This document shows, one piece after another, positions 52,450 to 63,400 of a stretch of DNA of 64,000 bases. The first letter of the stretch is position 1. Each line of letters starts with the position of its first letter. Source of the stretch: Pseudopyrenochaeta lycopersici (Eukaryota; Ascomycota; Dothideomycetes; Pleosporales; Pseudopyrenochaetaceae); contig NHZP01000037.1 of assembly GCA_003313425.1 (NCBI GenBank), positions 372,001-436,000 on the forward strand, in the 5' to 3' direction. The translations under genes were made by a program, and so were the position numbers. The notes beneath the pieces were generated by a model, which was given only the letters and a program-made list of their open reading frames with translations, made no database searches and was not told where the DNA came from.

Positions 52450-53109
52450 ATGTCCTCTGAGCAGACTTTCAACAAAACGGGCCACAAAGCGGGTTCGACC
52501 TTTGCGGACAAAGACTTTGTCTCGGTAAGCTTAGACTATCAACTCTACGATGTCGCTACAGCTCTTGGGGCTTGCCGCCAGCAGCTAAGGCGTCTGTGCG
52601 ACGACCAAAGCAGACTCGAGAAACGATGCATGACAGCCGAGCAGTACTCTGCCCAATGCGCCCAGGCATATCAGCACCTCTTCTACCAATACCAGAAAGC
52701 TGTCAAGGACCTCGCCGAGACGGCTAGTAAGTGTGGGTCGCTTCAAAAGGAAGTAGAGAGTGCACAAACAACCATCTTTGCCTTAGAATCAATAGCTCAG
52801 CGCGCTGAACGAAATAATGTCGATGAAGCTCTGACGAAGCAAACGATCGGGGGCATGGGCGCATCGCAAGCGCATTTAGAAGCTCGAATCGCAGTCCTAG
52901 AAAGAGAAAAGTCTGAGTCGCATGATGCCCTGACTCGCGCCGCAGATGTCATTTGCCGTTTGAACCAGGAGGTCGGCGGTTTACAGAGCATGCACCGTGC
53001 AACCGAACGCCAAGAGACTACAAGAAGTGCGGGCATTGATGAGAAAGACTCGCCCCATGAAGTGTCGGTGAAGAGAGCCCGAAAGAGCCGGAAGCGGAAG
53101 TGTTCTTGA
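52450..53109 (+). CDS. Coiled-coil protein with basic tail (219 aa)
   Basis: The ORF starts at an ATG. It is almost wholly coiled coil (ACRQQLRRLCDDQSRLEKRC; ASKCGSLQKEVESAQTTIFA; HLEARIAVLEREKSESHDAL) and ends in a lysine/arginine cluster KRARKSRKRKCS that could be a nuclear signal. It resembles the 9,648 and 50,738 genes in layout. No enzyme domain. Confidence 0.55.
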   Translation: MSSEQTFNKTGHKAGSTFADKDFVSVSLDYQLYDVATALGACRQQLRRLCDDQSRLEKRCMTAEQYSAQCAQAYQHLFYQYQKAVKDLAETASKCGSLQKEVESAQTTIFALESIAQRAERNNVDEALTKQTIGGMGASQAHLEARIAVLEREKSESHDALTRAADVICRLNQEVGGLQSMHRATERQETTRSAGIDEKDSPHEVSVKRARKSRKRKCS

Positions 53110-53298
53110 ATAGAGCTTTGCGCCGCATGTAGTTATTCACTCCCAGCAAATTAAGCTCTTGGTTTTCCCTCTGTCTTTTCATAGCTATCGATCAAAGTTG
53201 AGTGAATCGGTGTCTCTGCTAGCCGTGTTTAGCTCCCTGTCCGTGAGATAATCCTCGCCATTCTTATCTGACATGGTTGATCAGACTGCGCCGCACTA

Positions 53299-53631
53299 GT
53301 AATCACGCTGGGTGAGGTGCCAAGATTTCGCCAGCACAAAGGAGGCTGTTCCCCTTTCCACCCACTTTCTATCAACCTCAAGCGGATATGTAACTATGTA
53401 GAAGTTATCTACGATTCTAAGTCAACGAAACTAAGCCGAACGACCCACACAATCTCAGTCAAAAATACCCTGCTACAACATGAAAATTGTTGGTATGAGT
53501 AATTACTCTGACACCGACGTAAACGTTCTAGCGTGGTACTCTGGCGCTGCGTCGTGTTGTCGTCCATCTAAAACTCTTGCATTCACATCATGGATATGCG
53601 CAGACCTTGGTATCCCTGCCAGCGTGATTAC
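53299..53631. mobile_element. 333-bp MITE with 13-bp TIRs and TA duplication
   Basis: GTAATCACGCTGG at the left and its complement CCAGCGTGATTAC at the right are both flanked by TA (53297-53298, 53632-53633). There is no coding capacity. Related motifs are scattered at 8,117, 9,545, 25,646 and 25,727, so it belongs to a dispersed family. Confidence 0.75.
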
Positions 53632-53964
53632 TAGCGCGGTGGAGCTTGACACGCTGGCTGGGGGGCAAATATCACGCTGAAATGTCTATGTCGACAGGGG
53701 TTGCTAGGGGCACTCGATATGAAGCTGGGTGCAGCTACATACGGTAATTGCGCCAGGAAGACTGGGAAACGGCTAAAGTGACGCTGGGAAAGCGAAAGAA
53801 TCTGAAGCTGTGGACGGATACAACGGAGGCAATGAGCGCGATCAGCAGGTAGTCCTGACTGGAAGACATCATTTGATCAACATTGAGGGAGGGACCATCT
53901 AATTACTCCGTCCACTAAAAGTAGTCATCGCGCCACCAATTCCACGCTTGCTCAAGTCCCTACC

Positions 53965-56900
53965 TTAGCTGGGCAATCTCCCATGTTGTCCGGCTGTGTC
54001 AACAGGAAAATATTCTGTCTTTGCATCCTGTTCGACAGCAGAGGTTGAATGTGAGGTCCCGCCTGCTGCTGCCTGCTTTAATTCAAATTCTTCTAACTTC
54101 TGGCGGCAATTGGCGAGGTTGTTCAGCGGCTCCCAAGTGTTGTCCTCTGATGTATATTCCTTCCACTTTACCAGGTACTTCAAACGACGCCCGAACTTCT
54201 TCTTGTCCAAAATTTGCTCTACTTCATACTCTGGTTCCGCTTCGCTCTCGATGTCCGTCCCCACTGTCACGTTCTCTGACGGCAAATCGATTGGTCCCAT
54301 CTGTTCAATAGGCGGTATGTCGGTAGCATTCAGCTCTTCAAGCGGCGTGCTTGCTGTATCCAGATCTGTAATTATATCGAACGGTTCTGTTGGGGAAGCA
54401 GATACGGCAAGATTCGACGAGGCTGTTGGAAGAGTCGTCTCAGGATCGCTCAGTGCGTCAAGATCAGAAAGAGATGAGAGGGAGATTTCGCTACTGGCAT
54501 CCTCTTCGCTATCGTCCCAAATACTGGTATCACTTCTACAAGGCGAAGATGAGTTACTCTTGGTCACACAAGCTGATAACTTGACGGTGGATACCCGTTC
54601 CGTTCCGCTGCAGAGCCGCCGCCGCTTGTAGATCGTTCTCGATGTTTTGGTACTTCCACCTTCGCTGCCAGCATCTGACCTGCTTCGACGCTTCTTCTCG
54701 ATTCTGGGCTTTAGCCTACTATGGTCGTGTTCGAGATGGTGGCGCAAGTTCGGCTCAGAATCGCAACACACCGCGCATCGGGGGTGTGGACACGGGATCG
54801 GGCCCGGCTCTGATAGATTCTTGACATAACCCGCAATGCATTGAAGATAATGTCGCTTCCAGCCCGATCGGTGTTCATAATGGCGCATCCGCTCTGTCGC
54901 GGAGAGCAGAGGATTGCCAAGGCAGCAGAAGCAGTAGCCGGCAAGAGCAAGGCCTTTCCGGAAAACAACAGGGTCGCAACGCAAAGGGATATTGTCGCTA
55001 TCAATGTGTTTCTGGCAGTGCGCTTCCCAGTCCCCTTTACTGGGTATCCATTGGTTACAGGGAAAACAAAATTCAGCAAAACCGTGGTCTTTCCTAAGAG
55101 CGTCTTGGTAACATCGGTATGTGTGAGTCCATCTGTTTTGGATAGGGATTCTGAGGGTCGATTAGCCGCCTGTAAGCTACAACATACGATTGCGTCTCAC
55201 TGTTGCATCTTCATCGCGCAAGACGATATTCTGCATTTGCCCCGAATAGGCCTTAGACTCTCCTGATATGCAACTGTAGAATCATTCGTAAGAAGTGCCA
55301 GAAGATCTTTGAGAGCCGAGATTCCCTGCTCGCTTCGAAGCGAGATGGCCAGTGGTAGAGAATCAGCGAGACGGGCGCGTTCGGCAACCATGAGGCGGAC
55401 TACATCGTCGAAATATGTGCGGCGCCAATTAATCTCAGTATGTTCTTCGCTCTGTGTACTGTAGACTCTTCGCTGACATGATTGGTGCTCTCTTAGCTCT
55501 CGCTCACGCAGCTTTCGCCTTTGATAGTATAGCGCGTCGATCTGAGTTCGAAGCTCATCACGCATCTCTTTGGTTGTGGCTGCTTTGATCTGTGAGGTAA
55601 TTTTTACAATACTCTCGGAAAGAGAGATGTATTCCACACTGTTCTCTAGATCTTCATGCATTCTGGCGGGTAGTGAGAACGGGAGATCGGGATTTCTTCT
55701 CATCGAGGCGGAACGAAAATCTGCGGTAACATCGCGCCGTGCTTCCAGGCCTAGAAAAGACGCAGCGCCATCCACGTTACTCATGTCATCGAGATAGTGG
55801 CCAACAAGAGTTTTCGAGCTCCGGTGCCCAGCAAATTTCATTACCTGGCCAAGGGAATAGCCGCCGTCTTGAATTGATCAGCTTGTATTGGCGGAATGAA
55901 GGCAATCCTGACTCACCGTCAACCTTGATTAGAGCTTCCCTCCGGGCAGCATGTAGCCCCATGCCCATGGGAAACCCTGCCCTGATGGCCCACTGTGAAC
56001 ACTGGCTGCCCCACGAATTAGGGTTCTTCGCCTTCTTAGTTGGCCCGCTTGCATACGTCTCTGGGAAAACAGGGTCGTTGAGCACGGAATCATCCCACTC
56101 CATGATCCAATACTGCTCGCCTGGCCTCGGTAGAGCGGCGAAAACGTCTTCGATGGCCTTGAAGTCTCTAAAAGCTCCTGCTCTCAGGAAAATGGGCAGC
56201 AGAAACATAAGGCTCTGGGCAAAAAGGGGAGGTGTAGGATTTAACCACTCGTACAATGGATGTTGAGGCCTACGACTGTTATCAACGTGCCAAAAAGCGA
56301 GGAAGCATCCGTAACGTACTTCTTTGGGGTGTCCTGCATTCCCTTTGCGAATTCCCTCTTGAAGCTTAGTTTGATCTCCGGCTCACCTGCTTTCCAGGCA
56401 ACCATGCAAACAATGTCCTATTTCGAAGTGTTACATTCCAACTACTTCAAAGGGTTTATATCTGCTAACCTTGTATTTTGCCATACAAATCTCCTTCAAC
56501 CTTCCGCTTGAGTAGCAGTGGATATTCAGTAGACCTGCAAGGCAAACTCGGACGCCCTCGTGGACGTAGTTGTGATGGTCGCATTGCCACAGGAGCTTCT
56601 GCATGTGAACATAGTTATCTATGGTCAAAAATGTTGGAGCCTTCTTCTCCGTGGACAGAGGAATTTTATCCTTCAGATGCGTTTGGATATACTGCTTTTG
56701 TCAGTACGTGAATGCTAGCATACAAACTGTTGCGCCCACACTCACCGCGCATACTGAGTCATGAATTTGTTTCGGGATGGCATCATGCGCACGTTCCCAA
56801 GCAGCCATGAAGTGTCGTAGCTTGTTCCGCACGGTATGCACAGTCGGTCGTCCCCCTTTCTTATCGAGCCTTCCCTTAGTTGCGAGTGCAACAGCCTCGG

Positions 56901-57214
56901 CAAAGTGCTTCAGACTTTTCAGGCTTTGTGGGTCGGCATCGGGGAATTTGTTTGAATAGCTAAAACATGTCAGTGACATGCGCAAGGATCGATATCGTCA
57001 CTTACGCTGCCCAGAAATCCATCATCGAAGCATAAGGGACTATACTAAGCTCCGCGAGTTCCTTGTAGACTGGCTCCTCAGTAAATTCGGAGCTGTCTTT
57101 AGCCAACCCGTTCTGCAGAGCCGCCTCGATTCGGTCTACTGGCGACTCTCTTCTCGGGCCATATTTTTTGAGTAGTGATTTCACAACGGGATGCATTGTG
57201 TTTAAAGTAGACAT
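53965..57214 (-). CDS. DUF3435 tyrosine recombinase (Starship captain-like) with C2H2 fingers and C-terminal chromodomain, 982 aa
   Basis: Seven exons: 57214-57006, 56959-56746, 56691-56470, 56417-56320, 56269-55917, 55867-55201, 55150-53965. The six introns of 46-54 bp have GTAAGT/GTGAGT-type donors and AG acceptors. The sum is 2,949 nt, exactly 982 codons plus stop. The catalytic residues of tyrosine recombinases are all visible: Arg205 (SSGRLKEI), His354-x-x-Arg357 (HAARREAL), His380 (KFAGHRSS) and Tyr390 (GHYLDDMS). VDGAASFLGL follows, as in DUF3435 proteins. Residues about 612-715 hold Cys/His fingers (FCFPCNQW...H...H; CPHPRC...HHLEHDH). Residues about 893-942 are a chromodomain (EYEVEQILD, YLVKWKEY, DNTWEP) with its aromatic cage kept. 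An acidic Ser-rich linker separates them. DUF3435 captains integrate giant Starship elements; here the gene would sit at the right-hand, 5' edge and read inward. Confidence 0.88.
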
Positions 57215-57301
57215 GGGAAAGCAGAAATGGGTAAAGATGCAGAATCAGCTGGAGTAATGATAGATTAGAGAAGTGCGAAGGTCAATAGCGGAAGGCAAGC
57301 C

Positions 57302-57309
57302 TATTTATA
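57302..57309 (-). promoter_or_regulatory. TATA box of the recombinase gene
   Basis: TATAAATA on the minus strand lies about 90 bp upstream of the ATG at 57214. It is the only good TATA in that interval. Confidence 0.45.
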
Positions 57310-57514
57310 TGTGTTGAGCACCACTCCTGTGTCAGCACCACCATCAGGGAAGAGGCTTTTATCTACTCAAGATTTTGGACAGGGGTGATTAGTCTCCCAA
57401 TTGCAGGGAGTGGTCTTAGACTGCCGGTTAAACTTTCCAGCTTTTAGTAAGAGGCGTCGTGCCATAAGCAAGGGGGAAAGACGCCGGAGCGGGTTTGAGT
57501 TAGCCAAAGCCGCC

Positions 57515-57667
57515 CTGAGCAGCCTTGAACAGGACGTAAGCAGTCCTGAGCCGACCCTGAGCAGTCCTGGGCGGCCCTGAGCAAGTCCTGAGCCGTCCTG
57601 AGTAAACCTGAGCCTTCCTGAGTAACCCTGAGCCGACCCTGATTCGAACCTGAGCCGAGGGTGAGCC
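57515..57667. repeat. CCTGAGC-type minisatellite
   Basis: An array of imperfect units of about 10-20 bp built on CCTGAGC (CAGTCCTGAGCCGACCCTGA and variants) sits between the recombinase gene and the RIP-degraded block. It could be a subterminal repeat of a large element, or a plain minisatellite. Confidence 0.8.
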
Positions 57668-57699
57668 GCAAGGAAGGGTGTCACATGATGGTCAGCACT

Positions 57700-58700
57700 C
57701 CACAGCAGTTCAAAATGGGGTGGTATAACACTATCCTTAACATAGTCTGCAGGTTTACGAAAGTAGCAGAGATAATACCGTTTAGAAACAACTATAACAC
57801 TAAACAACTAACGTTTATTATCTTAGATAGACTGATACAATATTATAGTATACTTAAGTCTATTATAAGTAATAGAGATAAGCTCTTTACATCTAACTTC
57901 TAGTCTACCTTAATAGCCGCGATAGGGATAAAAAGAAAATTATTAACAGCCTATCACCTACAAACAGACAGACAAACAGAAAGGACAAATAGAATAATAA
58001 AAACCTACCTAAGGATTTACAGTAATTAATAACAAAATAATTAGGTTTTACTGTTACTAATAGCATAACTAGCCTATAACAACAACTTGTTAGAATTAAC
58101 TAGAAAGACACTATTCTTTACTAACTACAGGAGACACCCTAATCTCTTTATAAAGTTATATCCTAGCAGAAAAGCTAAAGCAGCTATAAAAACAGCTAAA
58201 GAAATAAAAAAGATATATAAATAACTCTAAGAAAATCTCAAGAAAGTATAACGTAACAGTATTTCTTACTAGAATAAGAAAAGAAAAATAGCACCTTAGC
58301 TAAAGAAGGGGGATAAAGTATACTTACTCACAAAAAATCTACGCAATAAGCAACTAAGCAAGGGACTTAATCACGTTAAGGTTAGACTATTTTTAGTTAA
58401 AGAACGAAACAGACCTGTAAATTATATACTTAAACTACTACTAGATGTAAAGATCTACCTACGCTTCTATATCTCTAAGTTAGAACTAGCTAACCCTGTA
58501 ACGCTACTATAAAAAACATTCTAGTATAAAACTAAAGAAGAAATAGAGTACGAAGTTAAAAAAATCTTTAATAAAAGACGCTCTAAGATTACGGAACACT
58601 AGTATAGAGAAAGGGAGTACCTTGTAAAGTAGAAGAACTACCTAGACTTAGAAAATATATAGGAACCTAAGTTAAACTTAGGGAACTGTAAGGAATAAAT
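57700..58700 (+). pseudogene. RIP-inactivated chromoviral Gypsy integrase with chromodomain
   Basis: Reading through stops, the plus strand gives an integrase core (NIVCRFTKVAEIIPFRN; ILKSIISNRDKLFTSNF; then [19 protein letters not shown]). A C-terminal GKGD-type region (KKGDKVYLLTKNLR) follows, and a chromodomain near 58,535-58,690 (IEYEVKKIFNKRRSKITEH, EREYLVK-stop-KNY, -EPKLNLGNCKE). The element continues to a 3' LTR near 59,355. Pol upstream of the integrase is missing, cut where the non-RIP sequence begins. Confidence 0.85.
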
Positions 58701-58740
58701 TAGTAAATATAACCGCGATAGAGAATAAAAAGAGCTTAGG

Positions 58741-59354
58741 TACTAGAACTACAACTAACCTAGAGGGTAGGCACCTAACTAGGCTCTGCCAGAGTTACTA
58801 ACTAGTCTAGAGCACCTATAGTAGACTACACTATTAGGGAAAAACTAACTAAAGCATTAGCAGCCAGACAAGGAGCTTCCTTAGTAAACTCTAACTCTCT
58901 GTTATTATGTATCTCTAACGCTAGACACAACGCCTTCTTCCGCGCTCTCTCTTCTGCCTGTTTTAAGATTACCTTGTTCTAGAGCAACCATGCGATTACA
59001 GTTGCTAGTAACTTCTTATTATTATCTACTTTCTTTTAATACTCTTTATAAGTCTTATCTAGAGAAGCCTAAGACATGTTTACATACGGCTTTCCTAAAC
59101 AAGTATATTTAGTATATTTTAAATTTAAATTTAGTATAATGTAATAAATAATATTGTCCCTAAAATACTTATTATAAGCGAATTTAGTAATAGTTTTAGC
59201 GCGGAGGATTTTATTATAAAGACGCAGATTACGAATCTAGGACTTAGACGATATTTTGTCTTATATTACTACAGACGCAGGGTACGCCGCCTTTAAGCTG
59301 ATCTAGCTACATATTACGTGATTCGAGACGAATCCTAAAGGAGGAAGGGGATAG
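58741..59354. other. Gypsy 3' untranslated region, RIP-degraded
   Basis: No readable frame. It ends in a purine tract (AAAGGAGGAAGGGGATAG) directly before the LTR start. Confidence 0.5.
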
Positions 59355-59640
59355 TGTTAGGATCTGAAATCCTAGACAGGAAGGAAGAGCCTTAGGCGCT
59401 GACAGCTAGTCAGGAAGCGCTAGTGTTCTACTCTGTCACATGTTACGTGACTGCTCGTTCTGCTAAGGACGAGCGCTCGCGGCGCTCGCAGCGAGCGCGA
59501 CAAGCGCGTTATGTATATAGATCGTTATAAAAAACCCTTATGGCTTATTGTATTTAACTTAATATTATACTCTACAGTATAGTAATAGTAATACTAATTG
59601 TTCTTAACTCTTAGTACTCTTTACAGAAGCGCCCTCTTAC
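59355..59640 (+). repeat. Gypsy 3' LTR (right end approximate)
   Basis: Begins TGTTAGGATCTGAAATCCT after the polypurine tract, with an AGGAT/ATCCT short inverted repeat common at Gypsy LTR starts. The right limit is not certain because no second copy is present. Confidence 0.6.
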
Positions 59641-60419
59641 TGTCTTAGTATTAAAACCCCCCTTCTATCTAGTCCCTCACTCTATCCTAGAGAACTAACC
59701 TTGCAATCTTATTAGCTATCCTCACTGATAGCTTTTAAGATTCTTTACACACAACTGTAACTATAGACTAGAACTTTCTCTACTATATCTTTCTCTACCT
59801 CTAACGGAACTAAGTCTCTTGTTAGAGATTTATAAGAAGATATTCTTTTTTAATAAAACTTTCTTACTTACTTAGATCTACTATAACTCTCTTTAAAGAT
59901 ATATATAAAAGTATATAATTATAACTTTAATATATATAAGATATTAGTCTTTATATATATAAAGTAAAATAACTAGCTATTATGTTATTTATAACTTACT
60001 TATATAATAGTAGTAGACTAAATAGTATAATAAGTAGTTATAATAATCTTTAGCGTTGTCAGATACAAGATAGGTGCCCGGAAAGAGTATGCTGTTAGAT
60101 CTATAGCACAGCAGCGAGCGTACGCGATACTGCATTGTAGCACATAGCTCAGGTGTAACTACTTAGCACACACACTACATAAAAAGGACAAAAAAAAATA
60201 GAAAAGAACGGGGACAGCATTAATACAATAAAATAAAACCCATTAATATACCTTATTGCATTTAAGCATTCTATCTAATAATTAAGAGTCTTACTGTCTT
60301 AATTACACTCTAAAACAATATTGCTGTTAATAATACAAGAACTAACTGTAATCCTAATAGACTATATAATGTACACGCTATAGCTGTAACAGCTAGAAAC
60401 GCAATGCGTCTCCCTTAAC
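59641..60419. other. RIP-degraded spacer, perhaps the LTR and leader of the following Copia
   Basis: Extremely AT-rich; no frame. Its right part (60,060-60,419) should contain the 5' LTR of the Copia element but no ends were recognised. Confidence 0.3.
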
Positions 60420-63400
60420 GTGTGGGAACAGATAGATCCTACTCAGAATATTCCTCTAAAAACGAAACTAAGAATCCTAACTAAGCTAGATATTACGAAG
60501 TATAAGAGAAAGACAACGCTTAGTAATAATAATAACAGGGCACCTCTGCGACTAGAGGCCCCGTCCGAGCTCTTAACAAACAGCCTTAAGGCGTGGAAGG
60601 AGGACACTAACTTCTATAAACTCCGCCTTAAGTTATATAAGATAGTAGACAGAGACTATCGCGAAGAACAGGTAAATATAGATAAAGTAGTAGTATATAT
60701 CTAACAATCTGTATCACCTTACCTTATAAAGAACTGCTGTAAGCTAGGTAAACTAATTCAAACGTGGCTTATTAGCCTGAAATAAACAGTTAGAATAGAC
60801 GCTAAAGAAGAACGGTTGCGAGCACGTTACTAATACCTAGCCGCACTTAAACTAATAAGACAGCCTAGGAGTTAGGACACCTAGCTCTTAGAATATGACT
60901 ACGCTGTAACAAACGCGGAGACTAAAGGGGTCGCTAAAATACAGAATATATAAGATATTATATAAGACTTTCTTAACTTAGCTATAAAGATAGCGCTAAC
61001 TTAGGTAATAACATTCTAGGACTATAGTCGGCGAGAATAAAATATAACTCGCAAAGAAATAATAAAACGCTTCTAAGAACACATAAGTAAGTACTACCCT
61101 TTAAAGGAGAAGTAGCAGAGGGGCGCCTCTACTGTAGGGAATACCTTATTTCTCGCTGCTAGTAGTAAATCTACCCTAGGTACTAATAGGGACGCCTCTT
61201 ACGTTACTAATAGCGCACTATCTACTCTAACTATATAGGGGAGTTAGGGAAGACCTTATTAAAAACGAACTTTTAGTTAAAATACTATATCTAAGTAGTC
61301 CCTAATAGGGGATACAGCGGCAGCTAAAGGAGTAAAATACCCTGCTTATAAATAACGCTATAGACTAGAGAATTGTTACTATGTCTATATAAATAAAGTA
61401 CTAGAGTAGTTTACACCTCGCTTAGGAATCGCAGTAATAGTAAGGTACTAACTAGAACATAACGCTAACCTGCAAGAACAGCTTAGGAGTGGGAAAAGAG
61501 CTCGCACAAAAACACTAACTATTAAAACGTTAACGTCTTAGACACCTAAAATATTTACAGAGTAACTAGAGGGACAGAAGATTTTAATAATTAATACTGC
61601 TTTAACTGCTGTATTATTTTAAGTAGAAGCTTTAGACTATCTACTAAGGCACTTATTTATTTTAGACTTAGGATCTACAATACATATCACGAATAATCGT
61701 AACTAAGTTTAAGACCTCCGTCCGCCTACAGCTGTAGACTGTATTTAGGCTAGAAATACACGGATCTAGATATAAGGATACAGATCAGTCCTGCTCGACC
61801 TTATTAGACTAAACGGGCCGACTAAACTTAAACTGCGCAACGTAGCCTAGTATCTAGACATCCTGTGTAATTTAGTCTCTTTTAGACTACTTAGACAGCA
61901 AGGGATGTAGTAGGATAACTAGAGTAACCCTACTACTCTAAAGAGACAGGATAACACTATAATTACACACCTAAAGGAGGCATATAGCTAATAGATACTT
62001 AAGCATTAAGATAAGGGCGAAGCCGCCTTCTTTATAAAAGCAATTAACTCCCGCACTAAGCAATTAGCACAAAAGGCTGACGCTATGCGGTGGTATAGGC
62101 GAATAGGACACCTAGGACTAGCAGTAATTAAGCACTTAGTCTAATAATCTAAGGGGGTGCGCATTAAAGGAATTACTACTGTATAATGCAACGCATATAG
62201 AAGAGCTAAGACTAGACGCTAGATAAGACGCACACCCTAAGTAAACAACTAAGGCCCTAGGGAAAGACTCGCTATTAACTTCTACACGTACGAGGAAGGA
62301 AGTTTAACAAAAGAGAAGAGTTAGATACTAGTTACTAATTAGTACTCTGGTTTTATGTAGGATTTCTACTTTAAGGATAATTAACTCAGAAAGTCTATTA
62401 TCAGGTTTCTGGATATTATTGTCTGCTTCCTAAAGAAGCAGTACAATATTACAGTTAAGGTTATTAAATGCGACGGAGAGATTAGGACTACTAAACCTAA
62501 AGTTTTAAGATAGTGTACCGCGCGCTTAATTTAATTAGAGCCCTCCGCCCTATACACTCAATCTTAGAATAGTAGAGCTGAACGCTTAGGGGGTGTAGTA
62601 AAAGATAAATCGCGCATAATACAATTAGACGCAAACCTACTATAGGAACTGTAGCTAGAGATTATATAAGTAGCAGTGTACCTATATAATTGAACGCTAA
62701 ACTACTTAAACGCCTAGAAGTTACCCTACGAAGTTTTCTTTACTACGGCAGCCCTATATAATAGCATAATTACCTCCTTACAGAAACTAAATTAGGCCTA
62801 TCTTAAGGTATATAGTTATAAGGCATTCGCCCTTACTAATAATACACTTTAAGGTAAATTACGACTCTAACGTCTTAACTCTAGAGTATAGATAGGATAC
62901 CTTATTAGATACTAATCCTCTAATATCTACAGAATCTAGATTCTATCTATAGCTAAAGTAATTAGTACTTAAGATGTAGTATTTAATAAAGAATTACTAT
63001 TTAACGGGAAGACGGAAGACCTTATAGACAACCTTATGCACAGTACGTTAAACGAGATAGCTGCATAGATAAGGACAGTTGAACTGCCAGAACTAACCCA
63101 TAAGGAACCAGAGACCTAAACATTCTATAAAGACGACACTATTTAAGACTCTAAAACAACCTAGTAAGATAACTAACTAGGTTACTATTAAGGGAGGAAG
63201 ATTAACTACACCTACCCCTCTCTACTAACTACTCCGCCGCCAGTAGCTCTGCTTACGCAACTATTATCTAGCGAGTATTAAGGAGATAGCTAAATAACAT
63301 CTAGCTTATTAAAAATAATTCCTTAGGAAGCAGCCTTTATAGCGGGCACCTAAGTAGGGCACGTTAGAACCTATAATAGGAAGATAATTAATAAGGCCTA

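Noticed and set aside
57367..57807. 146-codon minus-strand ORF
   Set aside because: Produced by the CCTGAGC minisatellite; translation is repeat noise.
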